Source: CAYYYJ01 sp964631205 (GTDB taxonomy: Archaea; Aenigmatarchaeota; Aenigmatarchaeia; QMZP01; JACQNV01). From it: 26,437 bases of DNA. The position numbers and the translations under genes are program-made. The notes beneath the pieces are model-generated. The model searched no databases. It saw only the letters and a list, made by a program, of their open reading frames with translations, and was not told the DNA's origin. Below, one piece after another: positions 12,756-20,583 of this stretch (position 1 is its first letter; each line of letters begins with the position of its first letter). The stretch spans positions 1 through 26,437 of the forward strand of contig CAZVWU010000010.1 of the NCBI GenBank assembly GCA_964631205.1, given 5' to 3'.

Positions 12756-12845
12756 ATCCAGTGTTCAATTTTGAATGTGTTTTTCTTTCCTTCAGAAAAT
12801 TTTAGCTTTAATATCCGCTAACTTTGCAGCCCGCCGATTTTGAAT

Positions 12846-12856
12846 CTATTTAAAGC
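12846..12856 (+). promoter_or_regulatory. TATA box for the eS19 operon
   Basis: CTATTTAAAGC about 41-51 nt ahead of the eS19 ATG (12897). The leader would be about 20-25 nt. The T/A-rich bases just downstream give a weaker second option. Confidence 0.45.
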
Positions 12857-12896
12857 CCTTTTATATTACTTTATATCTATTATTATAGAGACATTT

Positions 12897-13322
12897 ATGA
12901 ACATCGAAGAAGTTCCAATAGACAAGCTCATTGCTGAGCTGGCGAATAAACTGGAGAAAGTCAAGGAAATGCAGCCCCCTGCTTGGGCGCCTTTTGTGAA
13001 AACAGGGAGGAGCAGGGAACGGCCTCCAACCCAGCAAAACTGGTGGTATCTCAGGTCCGCAAGTATACTCAGAAAAATGTATTTGCAGCCAGGGGTAGGT
13101 GTTAATAGGCTTCGAAAGGTTTATGGCGGCAGGAAAAATTTAGGGCACCAGCCTGAACATGTTTTCCCAGCATCTGGGTCTGTAATAAGAAAATCTATCC
13201 AGAAGCTTGAGGCTGCAGGATTTTTAAAAGCAGAGAAAAATGATAAAGGGAGGCTGCTTAGGAGAGTTTTGTCAGAAAAGGGAAGGGAGCTTCTGGAAGA
13301 GGCTTCAAAAAATGTTTCATGA
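12897..13322 (+). CDS. rps19e: small ribosomal subunit protein eS19
   Basis: eS19 is an archaeal/eukaryotic small-subunit head protein needed for late assembly. From ATG 12897 the product is 141 residues and starts MNIEEVPIDKLIAELANKLE; a longer reading from 12840 would add a hydrophobic stretch encoded by the promoter region and is rejected. The core carries PPAWAPFVKTGRSRERPPTQ (about 27-46), NWWYLRSASILRKMYLQPGV and the GRKNLGHQPEHVFPASGSVI block (about 78-97), then the winged-helix end IQKLEAAGFLKAEKNDKGRL. It heads an operon with pdcd5, eL39 and eL31, the common archaeal order. Confidence 0.96.
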   Translation: MNIEEVPIDKLIAELANKLEKVKEMQPPAWAPFVKTGRSRERPPTQQNWWYLRSASILRKMYLQPGVGVNRLRKVYGGRKNLGHQPEHVFPASGSVIRKSIQKLEAAGFLKAEKNDKGRLLRRVLSEKGRELLEEASKNVS

Positions 13323-13328
13323 TAATTT

Positions 13329-13604
13329 ATGGAGTTATCAAATAATCCTCAGATGGAGCAGATGAAAAAAGTTGAGGAGATGAAAAAACAGCTCCTATCA
13401 AAGATACTTTCAAAAGAGGCTTTTGAAAGGCTGGCCAGGGTGAAAGCGGTAAATGCAGAGCTTGCAGGGCAGGCAGAATTATATCTTTTGCAGATATATC
13501 AGGCAGGCAAGCTAACGGGGTTTGTCGAAGACATGCAGCTGAAAGAAGTTCTAAAGTTCCTTTCATCAAATTCGCAGAAGAAGACAAATATTAGGAGATT
13601 ATAA
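13329..13604 (+). CDS. PDCD5-family DNA-binding protein
   Basis: Small three-helix protein of the archaeal PDCD5/MTH1615 family, often encoded beside eS19 and eL39. Family features are the basic QMKKVEEMKKQLLSKILSKE (about 12-31) and the following ERLARVKAVNAELAGQAELYLLQIYQAGKL, with a C-terminal helix LKEVLKFLSSNSQKKTNIRR. At 91 residues it is a little short, missing part of the Gln/Arg-rich N-terminus of other members. Six nt separate it from eS19 and one nt from eL39. The biochemical role in archaea is not settled. Confidence 0.9.
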   Translation: MELSNNPQMEQMKKVEEMKKQLLSKILSKEAFERLARVKAVNAELAGQAELYLLQIYQAGKLTGFVEDMQLKEVLKFLSSNSQKKTNIRRL

Positions 13605-13605
13605 T

Positions 13606-13773
13606 ATGGCGCGTAATAAATCATCAGGGAAGAAAAGGAGGTTGGGTGCAGCATCAAAAGTCAGGGACGCCCCAAGATGGGCAGACATTAAAAAATTTGG
13701 CCTGAAGCATGCAAGGACAAGAAGGATAAGGGTCACAACACGGAACTGGAGGAGACGCAAATTGAAGATCTAA
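13606..13773 (+). CDS. rpl39e: large ribosomal subunit protein eL39
   Basis: A 55-codon gene reading MARNKSSGKKRRLGAASKVR at the start and ending RNWRRRKLKI. eL39 is a tiny basic protein that lines the lower exit tunnel in archaea and eukaryotes. The MARNK start, the central PRWADIKKFG and the RRxWRRxKLK ending identify it. It lies one base after the PDCD5 stop and three bases before eL31, matching the conserved archaeal gene cluster. Confidence 0.95.
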   Translation: MARNKSSGKKRRLGAASKVRDAPRWADIKKFGLKHARTRRIRVTTRNWRRRKLKI

Positions 13774-13776
13774 ATT

Positions 13777-14220
13777 ATGCCATTAGAAGAAAAAGTTTAT
13801 AAAATTCCATTAAGGCAAGACTGGGTCAGGGAGCCTAGGATATCAAGGGTAAATGTTTCTGTAGAGAAGATAAGATTTTTTTTATCAAAGCATTCAAAAA
13901 CAAAAGAGATTAAAATCTCACCTCTCTTGAACGAAAGCTTATGGATTCGAGGAGCACAAAAACCTCCCGCCTTTGTAAAAGTAAAGGTTGTTAAAGATGA
14001 AAAGGGGATTGTCAATGCGATGCTGCCAGAAGAAAAGCTCGAAGTCACAGAAAAGAGGGGATTAAAACACAAACTGCTAAGGCGGAAAGGGGAGAAGAGC
14101 AGTAAAATAGTCATGGAAGGCAAGACGAACGAGACTGAAAAAGCGGCTTTGCCGACTCCAAAAAAAGCGGAGGAAAAGGAGCCTATTGGAGAAAAAGTGA
14201 AAGAGGAAAAAATAGCCTAA
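13777..14220 (+). CDS. rpl31e: large ribosomal subunit protein eL31 with long tail
   Basis: eL31 sits at the tunnel exit rim. The family core is residues 1-85: EKVYKIPLRQDWVREPRISR, then VEKIRFFLSKHSKTKEIKIS and SLWIRGAQKPPAFVKVKVVK. Archaeal eL31 is usually about 80-95 residues; this one has 147, the extra part being a Lys/Glu/Pro-rich disordered tail. uL23 and uS3 in this window also carry Lys/Glu-rich extensions, so this appears to be a trait of the lineage. Confidence 0.94.
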   Translation: MPLEEKVYKIPLRQDWVREPRISRVNVSVEKIRFFLSKHSKTKEIKISPLLNESLWIRGAQKPPAFVKVKVVKDEKGIVNAMLPEEKLEVTEKRGLKHKLLRRKGEKSSKIVMEGKTNETEKAALPTPKKAEEKEPIGEKVKEEKIA

Positions 14221-14225
14221 TTCTT

Positions 14226-15053
14226 ATGAGTTTTAAGGAAAAGCTTGCTAAGGAAACCGGCATAGACAGCTCAATTCTGCCTTCTGGCTACCAAATAATA
14301 GGGAATGTCCTGCTTTTCAAGCTGCCAAAAATAAAATCCAAAAAATTAAAAAGAAATATAGCTCAGGCTGCTCTTAAAATCCTCCCATATGTAAAGACTA
14401 TTTGCGAGATTGAAGGGATTTCAGGTGAATTTAGGGAACCCGAATTAAAAATTCTCTCAGGAAAGGGGACAGAAACAGTTCACAAGGAAAACAACTGCTT
14501 TTTCAGCCTTGATGTATCAAAAATAATGTTTTCGAAGGGGAACCTGCAGGAAAGGAAAAGGCTGATACCTCAAATAAAAAAAGATGAAATTGTAATTGAT
14601 GGATTTGCCGGTATAGGATATTTTTCCATAGGCATCTCAAAATTTTCTAAGGCGAAGAGGATTTATTCAATCGAAAAAAATAAAATTAGTTATAATTATC
14701 TTTTAGAAAACATAAAATTAAATGGAATTCAGAATATAATGCCAATATTTGGAGACTGCAGAAAAATCCGGTTGCCTGAAAAAGCAGACAGGATTTTGTT
14801 AGGTTATCTCCCAAAAACCTACAGGTTCCTTCCAGCCGCTTTAGGAATGCTGAAAAACAAAGGTACGATACATTATCATGACATTTTTTCTGAAAAAGAA
14901 TTGTGGGAAAAACCGATAAATTTATTAGAAAAATATTCCAAACATAATGGCTTTAGATTAGAAAAAATAAAAAATAAAAAAATTGTAAAAAGCTATGCGC
15001 CTAATGTTTACCATGTTGCTTTGGATGCGGTTTTTTCAAAAACAAACAAGTAA
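14226..15053 (+). CDS. taw2: Trm5/Taw2-family tRNA-modifying enzyme, probably Taw2
   Basis: Rossmann-fold enzyme of the Trm5/TYW2 family, which acts on base 37 of tRNA-Phe in the wyosine pathway. The N-terminal part (1-70) matches the family accessory domain; FSKGNLQERKRL (about 101-112) is the shared lead-in, and VIDGFAGIGYFSIGISKF (about 121-138) the SAM-binding motif. The motif that distinguishes the subtypes reads LLGYLPKTYRFLPAAL (about 191-206). Trm5 has NLP here, while Taw2, the aminocarboxypropyl transferase, has a GY motif, so Taw2 is favoured. The start is 5 nt after eL31. Its last 46 nt overlap the convergent methyltransferase gene. Confidence 0.72.
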   Translation: MSFKEKLAKETGIDSSILPSGYQIIGNVLLFKLPKIKSKKLKRNIAQAALKILPYVKTICEIEGISGEFREPELKILSGKGTETVHKENNCFFSLDVSKIMFSKGNLQERKRLIPQIKKDEIVIDGFAGIGYFSIGISKFSKAKRIYSIEKNKISYNYLLENIKLNGIQNIMPIFGDCRKIRLPEKADRILLGYLPKTYRFLPAALGMLKNKGTIHYHDIFSEKELWEKPINLLEKYSKHNGFRLEKIKNKKIVKSYAPNVYHVALDAVFSKTNK

Positions 15054-15712
15054 AAATTCCCCCATTCCTTCGGGAATATCCTGTCAATTTTCATCTTGAG
15101 TTTTTCGGTTGCTGAAAATTTCCTGAAATTTCCCCATCTTGGTTTTTGCAGCCTGAAAATTGAGTCAAAAAATACTAGCCTGAAACCATTTTTTCTGAAG
15201 GCATGGATTATTTCATTCTTTTCGAAAAGATTTATTTGTATCCGTTTCCCTTCCAGCCGGAATTTTTTTGTTCTAGTTGGTTTTCCTTCATCTTTTTTAT
15301 TGAAATCGTTTATGCTTGTTACAGAAATTAAAACCAGCCCATTATCAATTAAAATTCTATGAATTTCTTTTATTCCTTGGCTCAAATTTATCATGTTTAA
15401 AGTACTGTAAAAACATAAAGCCGTGTTTATTGAGCTGTCTTTGAACGGGATATTTTCAATTTCCGCCTGTATAAGCGGCTTGTTTTTCTTTTCGGCTATT
15501 TTAACCATTTTTTCTGATACATCCAGACCAATTGGCCTGTCCAGAAAATCAAGGTGGTATCCTGTTCCGCAGCCCAAATCTAGAGCAATTCCGTTAGAGT
15601 ATTTTTTAATTAATCCAATTTCTTTTTTTCTTAGAATTTCAGTTGAGGGGTTTTGCTGCCTAAGGTCATACCTATCGGCCAAATAGTTGTATAGCACCCT
15701 GCTGCTTTCCAT
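15008..15712 (-). CDS. class I SAM-dependent methyltransferase
   Basis: Trm9/UbiE-like small methyltransferase of 234 residues, substrate unknown. Motif I is IALDLGCGTGYHLDFL (about 42-57), with PIGLDVSEKMVKIAEKK as motif Post I, IENIPFKDSSINTALCFYST covering motif II and LILIDNGLVLISV-like sequence for motif III. The overall layout, with the N-terminal VLYNYLADRYDLRQQNPSTE, recalls Trm9-type tRNA wobble-uridine methyltransferases, fitting the tRNA-modification neighbours, but this is only a resemblance. It starts divergently from aIF6 with its own TATA box and overlaps the 3' end of the Taw2-like gene. Confidence 0.88.
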   Translation of the reverse strand: MESSRVLYNYLADRYDLRQQNPSTEILRKKEIGLIKKYSNGIALDLGCGTGYHLDFLDRPIGLDVSEKMVKIAEKKNKPLIQAEIENIPFKDSSINTALCFYSTLNMINLSQGIKEIHRILIDNGLVLISVTSINDFNKKDEGKPTRTKKFRLEGKRIQINLFEKNEIIHAFRKNGFRLVFFDSIFRLQKPRWGNFRKFSATEKLKMKIDRIFPKEWGNFYLFVFEKTASKATW

Positions 15713-15714
15713 AA

Positions 15715-15724
15715 CTTATATATT
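15715..15724 (+). promoter_or_regulatory. TATA box of the aIF6 operon
   Basis: CTTATATATT 19-28 nt ahead of the aIF6 ATG at 15743, leaderless spacing. A second A/T box next to it serves the divergent methyltransferase gene. Confidence 0.5.
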
Positions 15725-15726
15725 AC

Positions 15727-15737
15727 ACATATAATTA
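15727..15737 (-). promoter_or_regulatory. TATA box of the methyltransferase gene
   Basis: On the minus strand TAATTATATGT lies 15-25 nt ahead of the ATG at 15712. The two divergent promoters overlap within 25 bp, so transcription in the two directions may compete. Confidence 0.4.
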
Positions 15738-15742
15738 TTTGT

Positions 15743-16399
15743 ATGAATGTGCTTACTTTGGATTTTGCAGGGGATCCGAATATAGGTCTTTATGGGTTTT
15801 CGACTGAGAGCCATTGCTTTATTCCTAAATTAAAAAACTGGGTTGAAAAAACAATAATTGAGACTTTAGGTGTTAAGACAGTTAAAACCACCATCGCTGG
15901 CACAAACATACTTGGGATATTTGCCGCAGGGAATTCTAATGGGGTTATCCTCTCAAATCTGGCAAGAAAAAGTGAAATGGAGAATCTAGAAAAATATGTA
16001 AATGTGCATGTTTTGGAAGGGAAATATAATGCTGTGGGGAACCTTATATTAGCAAATGACAAGGGTTGTATAATCTCAGATAAAATAAAAAAATACTCTG
16101 GAGAGATAAGCGATTTTTTGGGCGTTAAAACAGTTGCGCATAATATAGGGAAGCTGGATATTGTAGGATCGTTTTCAATTGCAACAAATAAAGGCTGCGC
16201 TATCAGCAAATTCACAACACCAAAAGACATAGAAATTTTAGAAAAAACTTTGGGTTTAAAAACCGGGTACGCCACAATCAATTTTGGATCAAATTTTGTG
16301 AGATCCGGAGTGATAGCCAATTCGAAGGGCGCGCTAATTGGAACCCAGACAACAAGCCCAGAAATGCAGAATATTGCAGAGATCCTTGGATTTTTCTGA
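15743..16399 (+). CDS. eif6: translation initiation factor aIF6
   Basis: aIF6 binds the large subunit and blocks joining with the small subunit until assembly or recycling is done. Its 218 residues match the family, made of five pseudo-repeats that form a pentein ring. The repeats show as recurring phrases: GNSNGVILSNLARKSEMENL, NAVGNLILANDKGCIISDK, GSFSIATNKGCAISKFTT and RSGVIANSKGALIGTQTTSP. It begins the operon with a 106-residue unknown gene and truD. In most archaea eL20 (LX) follows eif6; the small gene here is not an obvious eL20. Confidence 0.96.
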   Translation: MNVLTLDFAGDPNIGLYGFSTESHCFIPKLKNWVEKTIIETLGVKTVKTTIAGTNILGIFAAGNSNGVILSNLARKSEMENLEKYVNVHVLEGKYNAVGNLILANDKGCIISDKIKKYSGEISDFLGVKTVAHNIGKLDIVGSFSIATNKGCAISKFTTPKDIEILEKTLGLKTGYATINFGSNFVRSGVIANSKGALIGTQTTSPEMQNIAEILGFF

Positions 16400-16413
16400 C
16401 ATGGAATTGAGTT

Positions 16414-16734
16414 ATGAAAGTAATAGTTCAACCTTATGTTAGAATAGAAGCTGGAAAAACTTTCTATGAGGTGTTAGTGACTGGAGAAATAGACGACTCC
16501 GGATCAAAAACTTTAATGATAGGTGCTACAGAAAATAGACCGATAGAAGATATGCTTCTTGGGTTAAGGGGGTATTTTGAAGAGCTTAAAGAATTAGGTA
16601 AAATTAATAAATTTACTGTTGTCAGAACTGTAAATGGTGTACTTAAAGGTCATGATCAGGGTGGACTATATTTTGAATTGAAAAATAAAGATTATAATGA
16701 GGTTATTGAGGCAGTAATGGAATATTCTAAATAA
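16414..16734 (+). CDS. unrecognised 106-residue protein between aIF6 and TruD
   Basis: No family recognised. It is a compact alpha/beta protein: strands MKVIVQPYVRIE, FYEVLVTGEI and KTLMIGATE, then a helix PIEDMLLGLRGYFEELKELG, strands FTVVRTVNGVLKGH and GLYFELK, and a final helix DYNEVIEAVMEYSK. It stands 14 nt after aIF6 and 7 nt before truD, so it belongs to their transcript. The position after eif6 is normally that of eL20, a protein of similar size, but I see no eL20 signature. Its codons look more A/T-rich than those of its neighbours, which could hint at a different history. Confidence 0.8.
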   Translation: MKVIVQPYVRIEAGKTFYEVLVTGEIDDSGSKTLMIGATENRPIEDMLLGLRGYFEELKELGKINKFTVVRTVNGVLKGHDQGGLYFELKNKDYNEVIEAVMEYSK

Positions 16735-16741
16735 TCGGTTT

Positions 16742-17830
16742 ATGAAAATAAAGCAGATTCCTGAAGATTTTGTTGTTAAAGAGATCACTTCTGTCAAACC
16801 CATAGGGCAGGGCGATTATATATGGTGTAGTTTAAAAAAACGCAATTGGGATCTTTTTAAATTGCTGAAAGTTATTGCAGACAGACTGCAGATTTCCAGG
16901 AGCAGGATAGGTTATGCAGGGATTAAAGATAAAGAGGCTTTGACTTATCAAACAATATCTTTTTGGAATGTCTCTCTGCAAAAGCTAAAAACTTTGGATA
17001 TCAAGGATGCTGAACTGAACAATTTTGAATATAACCAAAAGCCAATAAGGTTAGGGGATTTAAAAGGCAATTGGTTTTCAATAACTGTAAGGGATCTTGA
17101 TAAAGGCTTCAATAAAAAATTTCTTGAAAGAAAGATTGAGGAATTGAAGAAAAATGGGGTATTAAACCTCTTTGACTCCCAAAGATTCGGTGTGAGGAAC
17201 GTGACACACCTTGTTGGAAAACAGATAATAAAAGCGGATTTTGAAAAAGCTATGATTTTGTATTTGACAAAAACGAACAAGAAAGACAATAGCAAGACAA
17301 GGCGGGCAAGGCAGCTTTTGGAGGAAACAGGAGATTTGAAGGAAGCCCTGAAACTGTTCCCAAAATCATCTAAATGGGACTTGGCTATAATCAACCATCT
17401 GATTGCAAATCCAGGGGATTACTTAGGTTCGTTGAAAGCCCTTCCAAAAAGGCTGCAATTATTATTTGTAAATGCATACCAATCTTACATATGGAATAAG
17501 TGCGCTGTTGAATTTTCGAAAAGATTTCCAGGCAGACAAATTTATCTGCCACTTGTAGGCTTTAACACGAAATTTGGAAATTCTGCACTGGACAAGATAA
17601 TAAAAAAGGCTCTTAATTCTGAAAAAATTCGCGCAGAAAATTTCAAGATACAAGGAATTCCAGAATTAAGTTTTTCAGGATCCCAAAGGGAGCTTTTGGT
17701 TTTCCCTAAAAATCTGGGGTGGCTTATGGAAACCGATGAACTGAATCAGGGAAAAAATAAGGCAGTAATGGAATTTGAACTTCCAAAAGGCAGCTATGGA
17801 ACTCATGTTGTGAAGGAGATTTTTAGATAA
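16742..17830 (+). CDS. truD: tRNA pseudouridine(13) synthase TruD
   Basis: TruD converts U13 of certain tRNAs to pseudouridine. The catalytic motif AGIKDKEALTYQ spans residues 59-70, with Asp63 as the expected nucleophile. The N-terminal MKIKQIPEDFVVKEI is the family opening, DSQRFGVRNVTHLVGKQII (about 145-163) is the second conserved block, and NAYQSYIWNKCAVEFSKRFP the third. The C-terminal FELPKGSYGTHVVKEIF is also typical. The length (362) is in the normal archaeal range. It ends 39 nt from the convergent glycosyltransferase island. Confidence 0.94.
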   Translation: MKIKQIPEDFVVKEITSVKPIGQGDYIWCSLKKRNWDLFKLLKVIADRLQISRSRIGYAGIKDKEALTYQTISFWNVSLQKLKTLDIKDAELNNFEYNQKPIRLGDLKGNWFSITVRDLDKGFNKKFLERKIEELKKNGVLNLFDSQRFGVRNVTHLVGKQIIKADFEKAMILYLTKTNKKDNSKTRRARQLLEETGDLKEALKLFPKSSKWDLAIINHLIANPGDYLGSLKALPKRLQLLFVNAYQSYIWNKCAVEFSKRFPGRQIYLPLVGFNTKFGNSALDKIIKKALNSEKIRAENFKIQGIPELSFSGSQRELLVFPKNLGWLMETDELNQGKNKAVMEFELPKGSYGTHVVKEIFR

Positions 17831-17869
17831 AGGAAAGGCTTTCGTTAAACTACTAAGGGTAATAAAACT

Positions 17870-18520
17870 TTATTTTGCCCCGGATCTCAAAGACCATGCC
17901 AACGAAAAAATTCTCCAGGCCTCTTTTACCCCGGAAATGTTGTAGCCCACTTTTGATTCCCCGGCTTTTCTCTTATAAAAAACAACAGGGATTTCCTTTA
18001 CAGGAGCTTTTGATTTGTAAACTATTTCCATAAGGAGCTTGAATCCCTTAGGCCTCAAAACAATCCTGTCAAATATTTTCGTGTTAAACATTGCATATCC
18101 AGACATGACATCTTTCATTTTCAAACCAAGAAAAGCCGTTATGCAGAAATTGAAAGCCTTGCTTACTATCACCCTTCTTCCTTGGTCTTCTGTCCGGCCC
18201 CCCTCCATGTATTTTGAGCCAACAACAATATCATAATTCTTGGCCTCTTTAAACATGTCATTTATGTATTTAGGATCGTGAGACCCATCCCCGTCCATCA
18301 TCACTATATGTTGTCCTTTCGATTCTGCCAAACCTTCCAAAACAGCATTACCCAGACCATTTGATTTCTGGAGAATTAACCTTGCACCTTTTATCCCAGG
18401 CTTCTTATCGCTTTTGTCGATAACTATAATCTCATGCGGATATTTTACTTTCCTGTGTATGTTAGCTATAAGTTGATTTATGTAAGGCTCATTTTTTGTT
18501 GGGATAAGTATTGAGATCAT
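17870..18520 (-). CDS. GT2 glycosyltransferase, dolichol-phosphate-mannose-synthase-like
   Basis: Cytosolic/membrane-face GT-A enzyme that likely moves a sugar from a nucleotide donor to a polyisoprenyl phosphate. Motifs are SILIPTKNEP (3-12), IIVIDKSD (31-38), NGLGNAVLEGLAESKGQHIV (about 54-73), the metal-binding DGDGSHDP (76-83) and GGRTEDQGRRVIVSK (about 107-121), the last as in DPM1. It has no C-terminal membrane domain, as in the short DPM1 type. It is the last gene of the reverse-strand operon, 41 nt after the previous gene. The donor and acceptor cannot be read from sequence. Confidence 0.88.
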   Translation of the reverse strand: MISILIPTKNEPYINQLIANIHRKVKYPHEIIVIDKSDKKPGIKGARLILQKSNGLGNAVLEGLAESKGQHIVMMDGDGSHDPKYINDMFKEAKNYDIVVGSKYMEGGRTEDQGRRVIVSKAFNFCITAFLGLKMKDVMSGYAMFNTKIFDRIVLRPKGFKLLMEIVYKSKAPVKEIPVVFYKRKAGESKVGYNISGVKEAWRIFSLAWSLRSGAK

Positions 18521-18561
18521 ATAATACAGTAGAACCCAATCACTTTAATAATTTTGCCCAC

Positions 18562-19245
18562 TTATAATCTTATCCTTAGCTTGATTATGTTATAAAACAT
18601 CCTGAATGCATCAGGATATATTTTTAATGTGGACTTCTTGTCGTCGTCCCATCTTATCGGAAGCTCTTTTATTGAAAATCCGGCCTTTTTTATTTTCAGC
18701 AGCAACTCTACATCAAACTCGAAACCCTTGCTGGAAACCGCATTAAATACCTTTTCAAGGACATCTCTTTTGAACGCCTTGTATCCACACTGGGTATCAT
18801 TTATTCCTATTCTGAAAAGCATCCTTACTATAAGGCTCATCATCCCTCCAAATATTTCTCTCTTGAATGGCTGTTTTATTTTTATCAACTTCTTAACCGC
18901 CCTTGATCCTATTACAACATCATAATTTTTTAAATTTTGGATTAGTTTCCATATCTCGTCGGGGCCTGAGGAGCTGTCGGCGTCCGCAAAGGCAACTATG
19001 TCGCCTTTGGACGAATTGAATCCCCTTTGAAGAGCCAGCCCCTTCCACGCACTTTCAGAAGAAATTAATTTTATTTTTTTATTTTTTGTATTATATCTTT
19101 TTATCAGGTTTTCTGTCCTGTCTTCGCAGCCATTTGCAGATACTATTATTTCATAATCATATTTTTTAAAGAAGTCTACCAAGTTATCAAGGGTTTTCCC
19201 AATTCTTTTTTCCTCATTGTAAGCTGGAATGATTATCGATATCAT
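18562..19245 (-). CDS. GT2 glycosyltransferase, dolichyl-phosphate-glucose-synthase-like
   Basis: GT-A enzyme of 227 residues resembling Alg5-type dolichyl-phosphate glycosyltransferases. IIPAYNEEKRIGKTLDNLVD (5-24) opens the domain, VSANGCEDRT (35-44) holds the first nucleotide-binding Asp, and KGLALQRGFNSSKGDIVAFA followed by DADSSSGPDE (88-97) gives the metal site. NDTQCGYKAFKRDV (about 149-162) matches the conserved D-x-QCGYKxF block of this subgroup. It lies 9 nt after the GT39-like gene, and with the next GT2 gene would supply lipid-linked sugars to that membrane enzyme. Confidence 0.88.
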   Translation of the reverse strand: MISIIIPAYNEEKRIGKTLDNLVDFFKKYDYEIIVSANGCEDRTENLIKRYNTKNKKIKLISSESAWKGLALQRGFNSSKGDIVAFADADSSSGPDEIWKLIQNLKNYDVVIGSRAVKKLIKIKQPFKREIFGGMMSLIVRMLFRIGINDTQCGYKAFKRDVLEKVFNAVSSKGFEFDVELLLKIKKAGFSIKELPIRWDDDKKSTLKIYPDAFRMFYNIIKLRIRL

Positions 19246-19254
19246 TTAAACGTA

Positions 19255-20583
19255 TTAGCCTGCCTTGTATATAAAAACAGATTCACCGCAGACTCCTGTC
19301 AGATTTTTTTCCAACCTTAAATTTTTATTGGCATCCAGTTTTGTCTTATTGTAAATTTCTCCATATTGCGGGCTGTAGATAATATATTCGGGCTTTTGAG
19401 TCTGGATCATTCCATCGAGATCGTCAGATGAAAGGCCTGTGATTTTTGAGTTGCATGCATACCCAAAATACGGCCAGAAATTGCTTGCTACTTTTCCCGG
19501 CTTTTGGCTGCAGACATATTCTATGCTTGGTTGGAGCGGCCCTCCTGTGTTACAGTGGCTGTTATTTCCTACAAAATTTGAAATAGTAAATACAGAGAGT
19601 GCAAGAGAAATTATAACAATTGGGATTTGGAATTTTTTTAAATACTCTAAACCTTCACCAGAAACTAAATATAAGAAAGGCAAGGCTGCTATAAAATATC
19701 TGCTGAGCTTTATGTTTGAAAGAAAGAAAAAATAAGCGACAAAAATCAAGAGGTAAACAAAAATTATAAATCTCATTTTTGCGTTGTTTTTAAATTGCCT
19801 ATACAAGCCAAAAGGTATGAAGAGTGCCAGTATGTTCATTGAAACAAAAAGATTGATTATGTGGTTGGTTATAGGTTCTGGTGTTGTGTAGGTATAAACA
19901 ATCGCCCACTGGTTTTTCAGGTCGTATAAAGGGTCACCGCTGTGGGCAAGATAATTGTAGGAAAACCACGGAATAAAAATAATAAACATGGATAAGAGGA
20001 AAACCGGAATGTTGGAAAACTTCTTTTTATAAATAAAATAGAGCACAACTGAAAATGGGAACAGTCCAAACGGGAACCTCATAAGAAATGCGAGAGCAGA
20101 AGATATCGCTGATAAAAAAACATTTTTTCGATTGATCCCCCTAAGAAGGAAATAGAATGAAAGGAAAACGAAAAACATCCCTGGTATATCGGTATAAACC
20201 CTGAAGCTCCAATACAAAACAAGATAACTGAAGGAAAAAGCAGACGTGACAAAAAGAGATTTTTTCCTGTCAAAATAAAACCTAGTTGCCAAATAAAAAA
20301 TAAAAACTGAAAGCACACCAAAAACCATAATCAGCAGTTTTGCAGCAAATAAACTTTCCCCTGTGAAAAGCCAGATAAAAGATATTAAAAAATTCAGCAA
20401 GGGGAACCTGAAATCCTCTGTATAATTTGAATGGGCTATAATGTTTCTTGCATTTCCAAGGTAGGCATTTTCATCCCACAAAAGGCCGCTGTCAATAAAG
20501 GAAAGCAGAAAAACTGTTAGGAAAAATACAATTAGGATGCTGAGAAGCATATAGTTTTTCTTTATTAATTTGGTTATGGACAT
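19255..20583 (-). CDS. GT39/PMT-like polytopic membrane glycosyltransferase
   Basis: A 442-residue membrane protein with about ten hydrophobic segments. The first external loop contains the acidic pair in SGLLWDENAYLGNARNIIA (Asp37-Glu38), placed as the catalytic Asp-Glu of PMT/ArnT-like GT-C enzymes, which use lipid-linked sugars outside the membrane. The second loop has FRVYTDIPGMFF (about 127-138), another usual PMT/ArnT motif. The C-terminal 70 residues form a soluble domain with several Cys. It overlaps the upstream thioredoxin-like gene by 10 nt. It probably decorates surface proteins or glycans; the exact acceptor is unknown. Confidence 0.82.
   Translation of the reverse strand: MSITKLIKKNYMLLSILIVFFLTVFLLSFIDSGLLWDENAYLGNARNIIAHSNYTEDFRFPLLNFLISFIWLFTGESLFAAKLLIMVFGVLSVFIFYLATRFYFDRKKSLFVTSAFSFSYLVLYWSFRVYTDIPGMFFVFLSFYFLLRGINRKNVFLSAISSALAFLMRFPFGLFPFSVVLYFIYKKKFSNIPVFLLSMFIIFIPWFSYNYLAHSGDPLYDLKNQWAIVYTYTTPEPITNHIINLFVSMNILALFIPFGLYRQFKNNAKMRFIIFVYLLIFVAYFFFLSNIKLSRYFIAALPFLYLVSGEGLEYLKKFQIPIVIISLALSVFTISNFVGNNSHCNTGGPLQPSIEYVCSQKPGKVASNFWPYFGYACNSKITGLSSDDLDGMIQTQKPEYIIYSPQYGEIYNKTKLDANKNLRLEKNLTGVCGESVFIYKAG

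Noticed and set aside
12840..12896. N-terminal extension of eS19 with a hydrophobic segment
   Set aside because: It is the translated promoter region; eS19 is a soluble ribosomal protein starting at 12897.
15790..16431. 213-residue open frame antisense to aIF6
   Set aside because: aIF6 is certain on the plus strand; this frame has no start signals.
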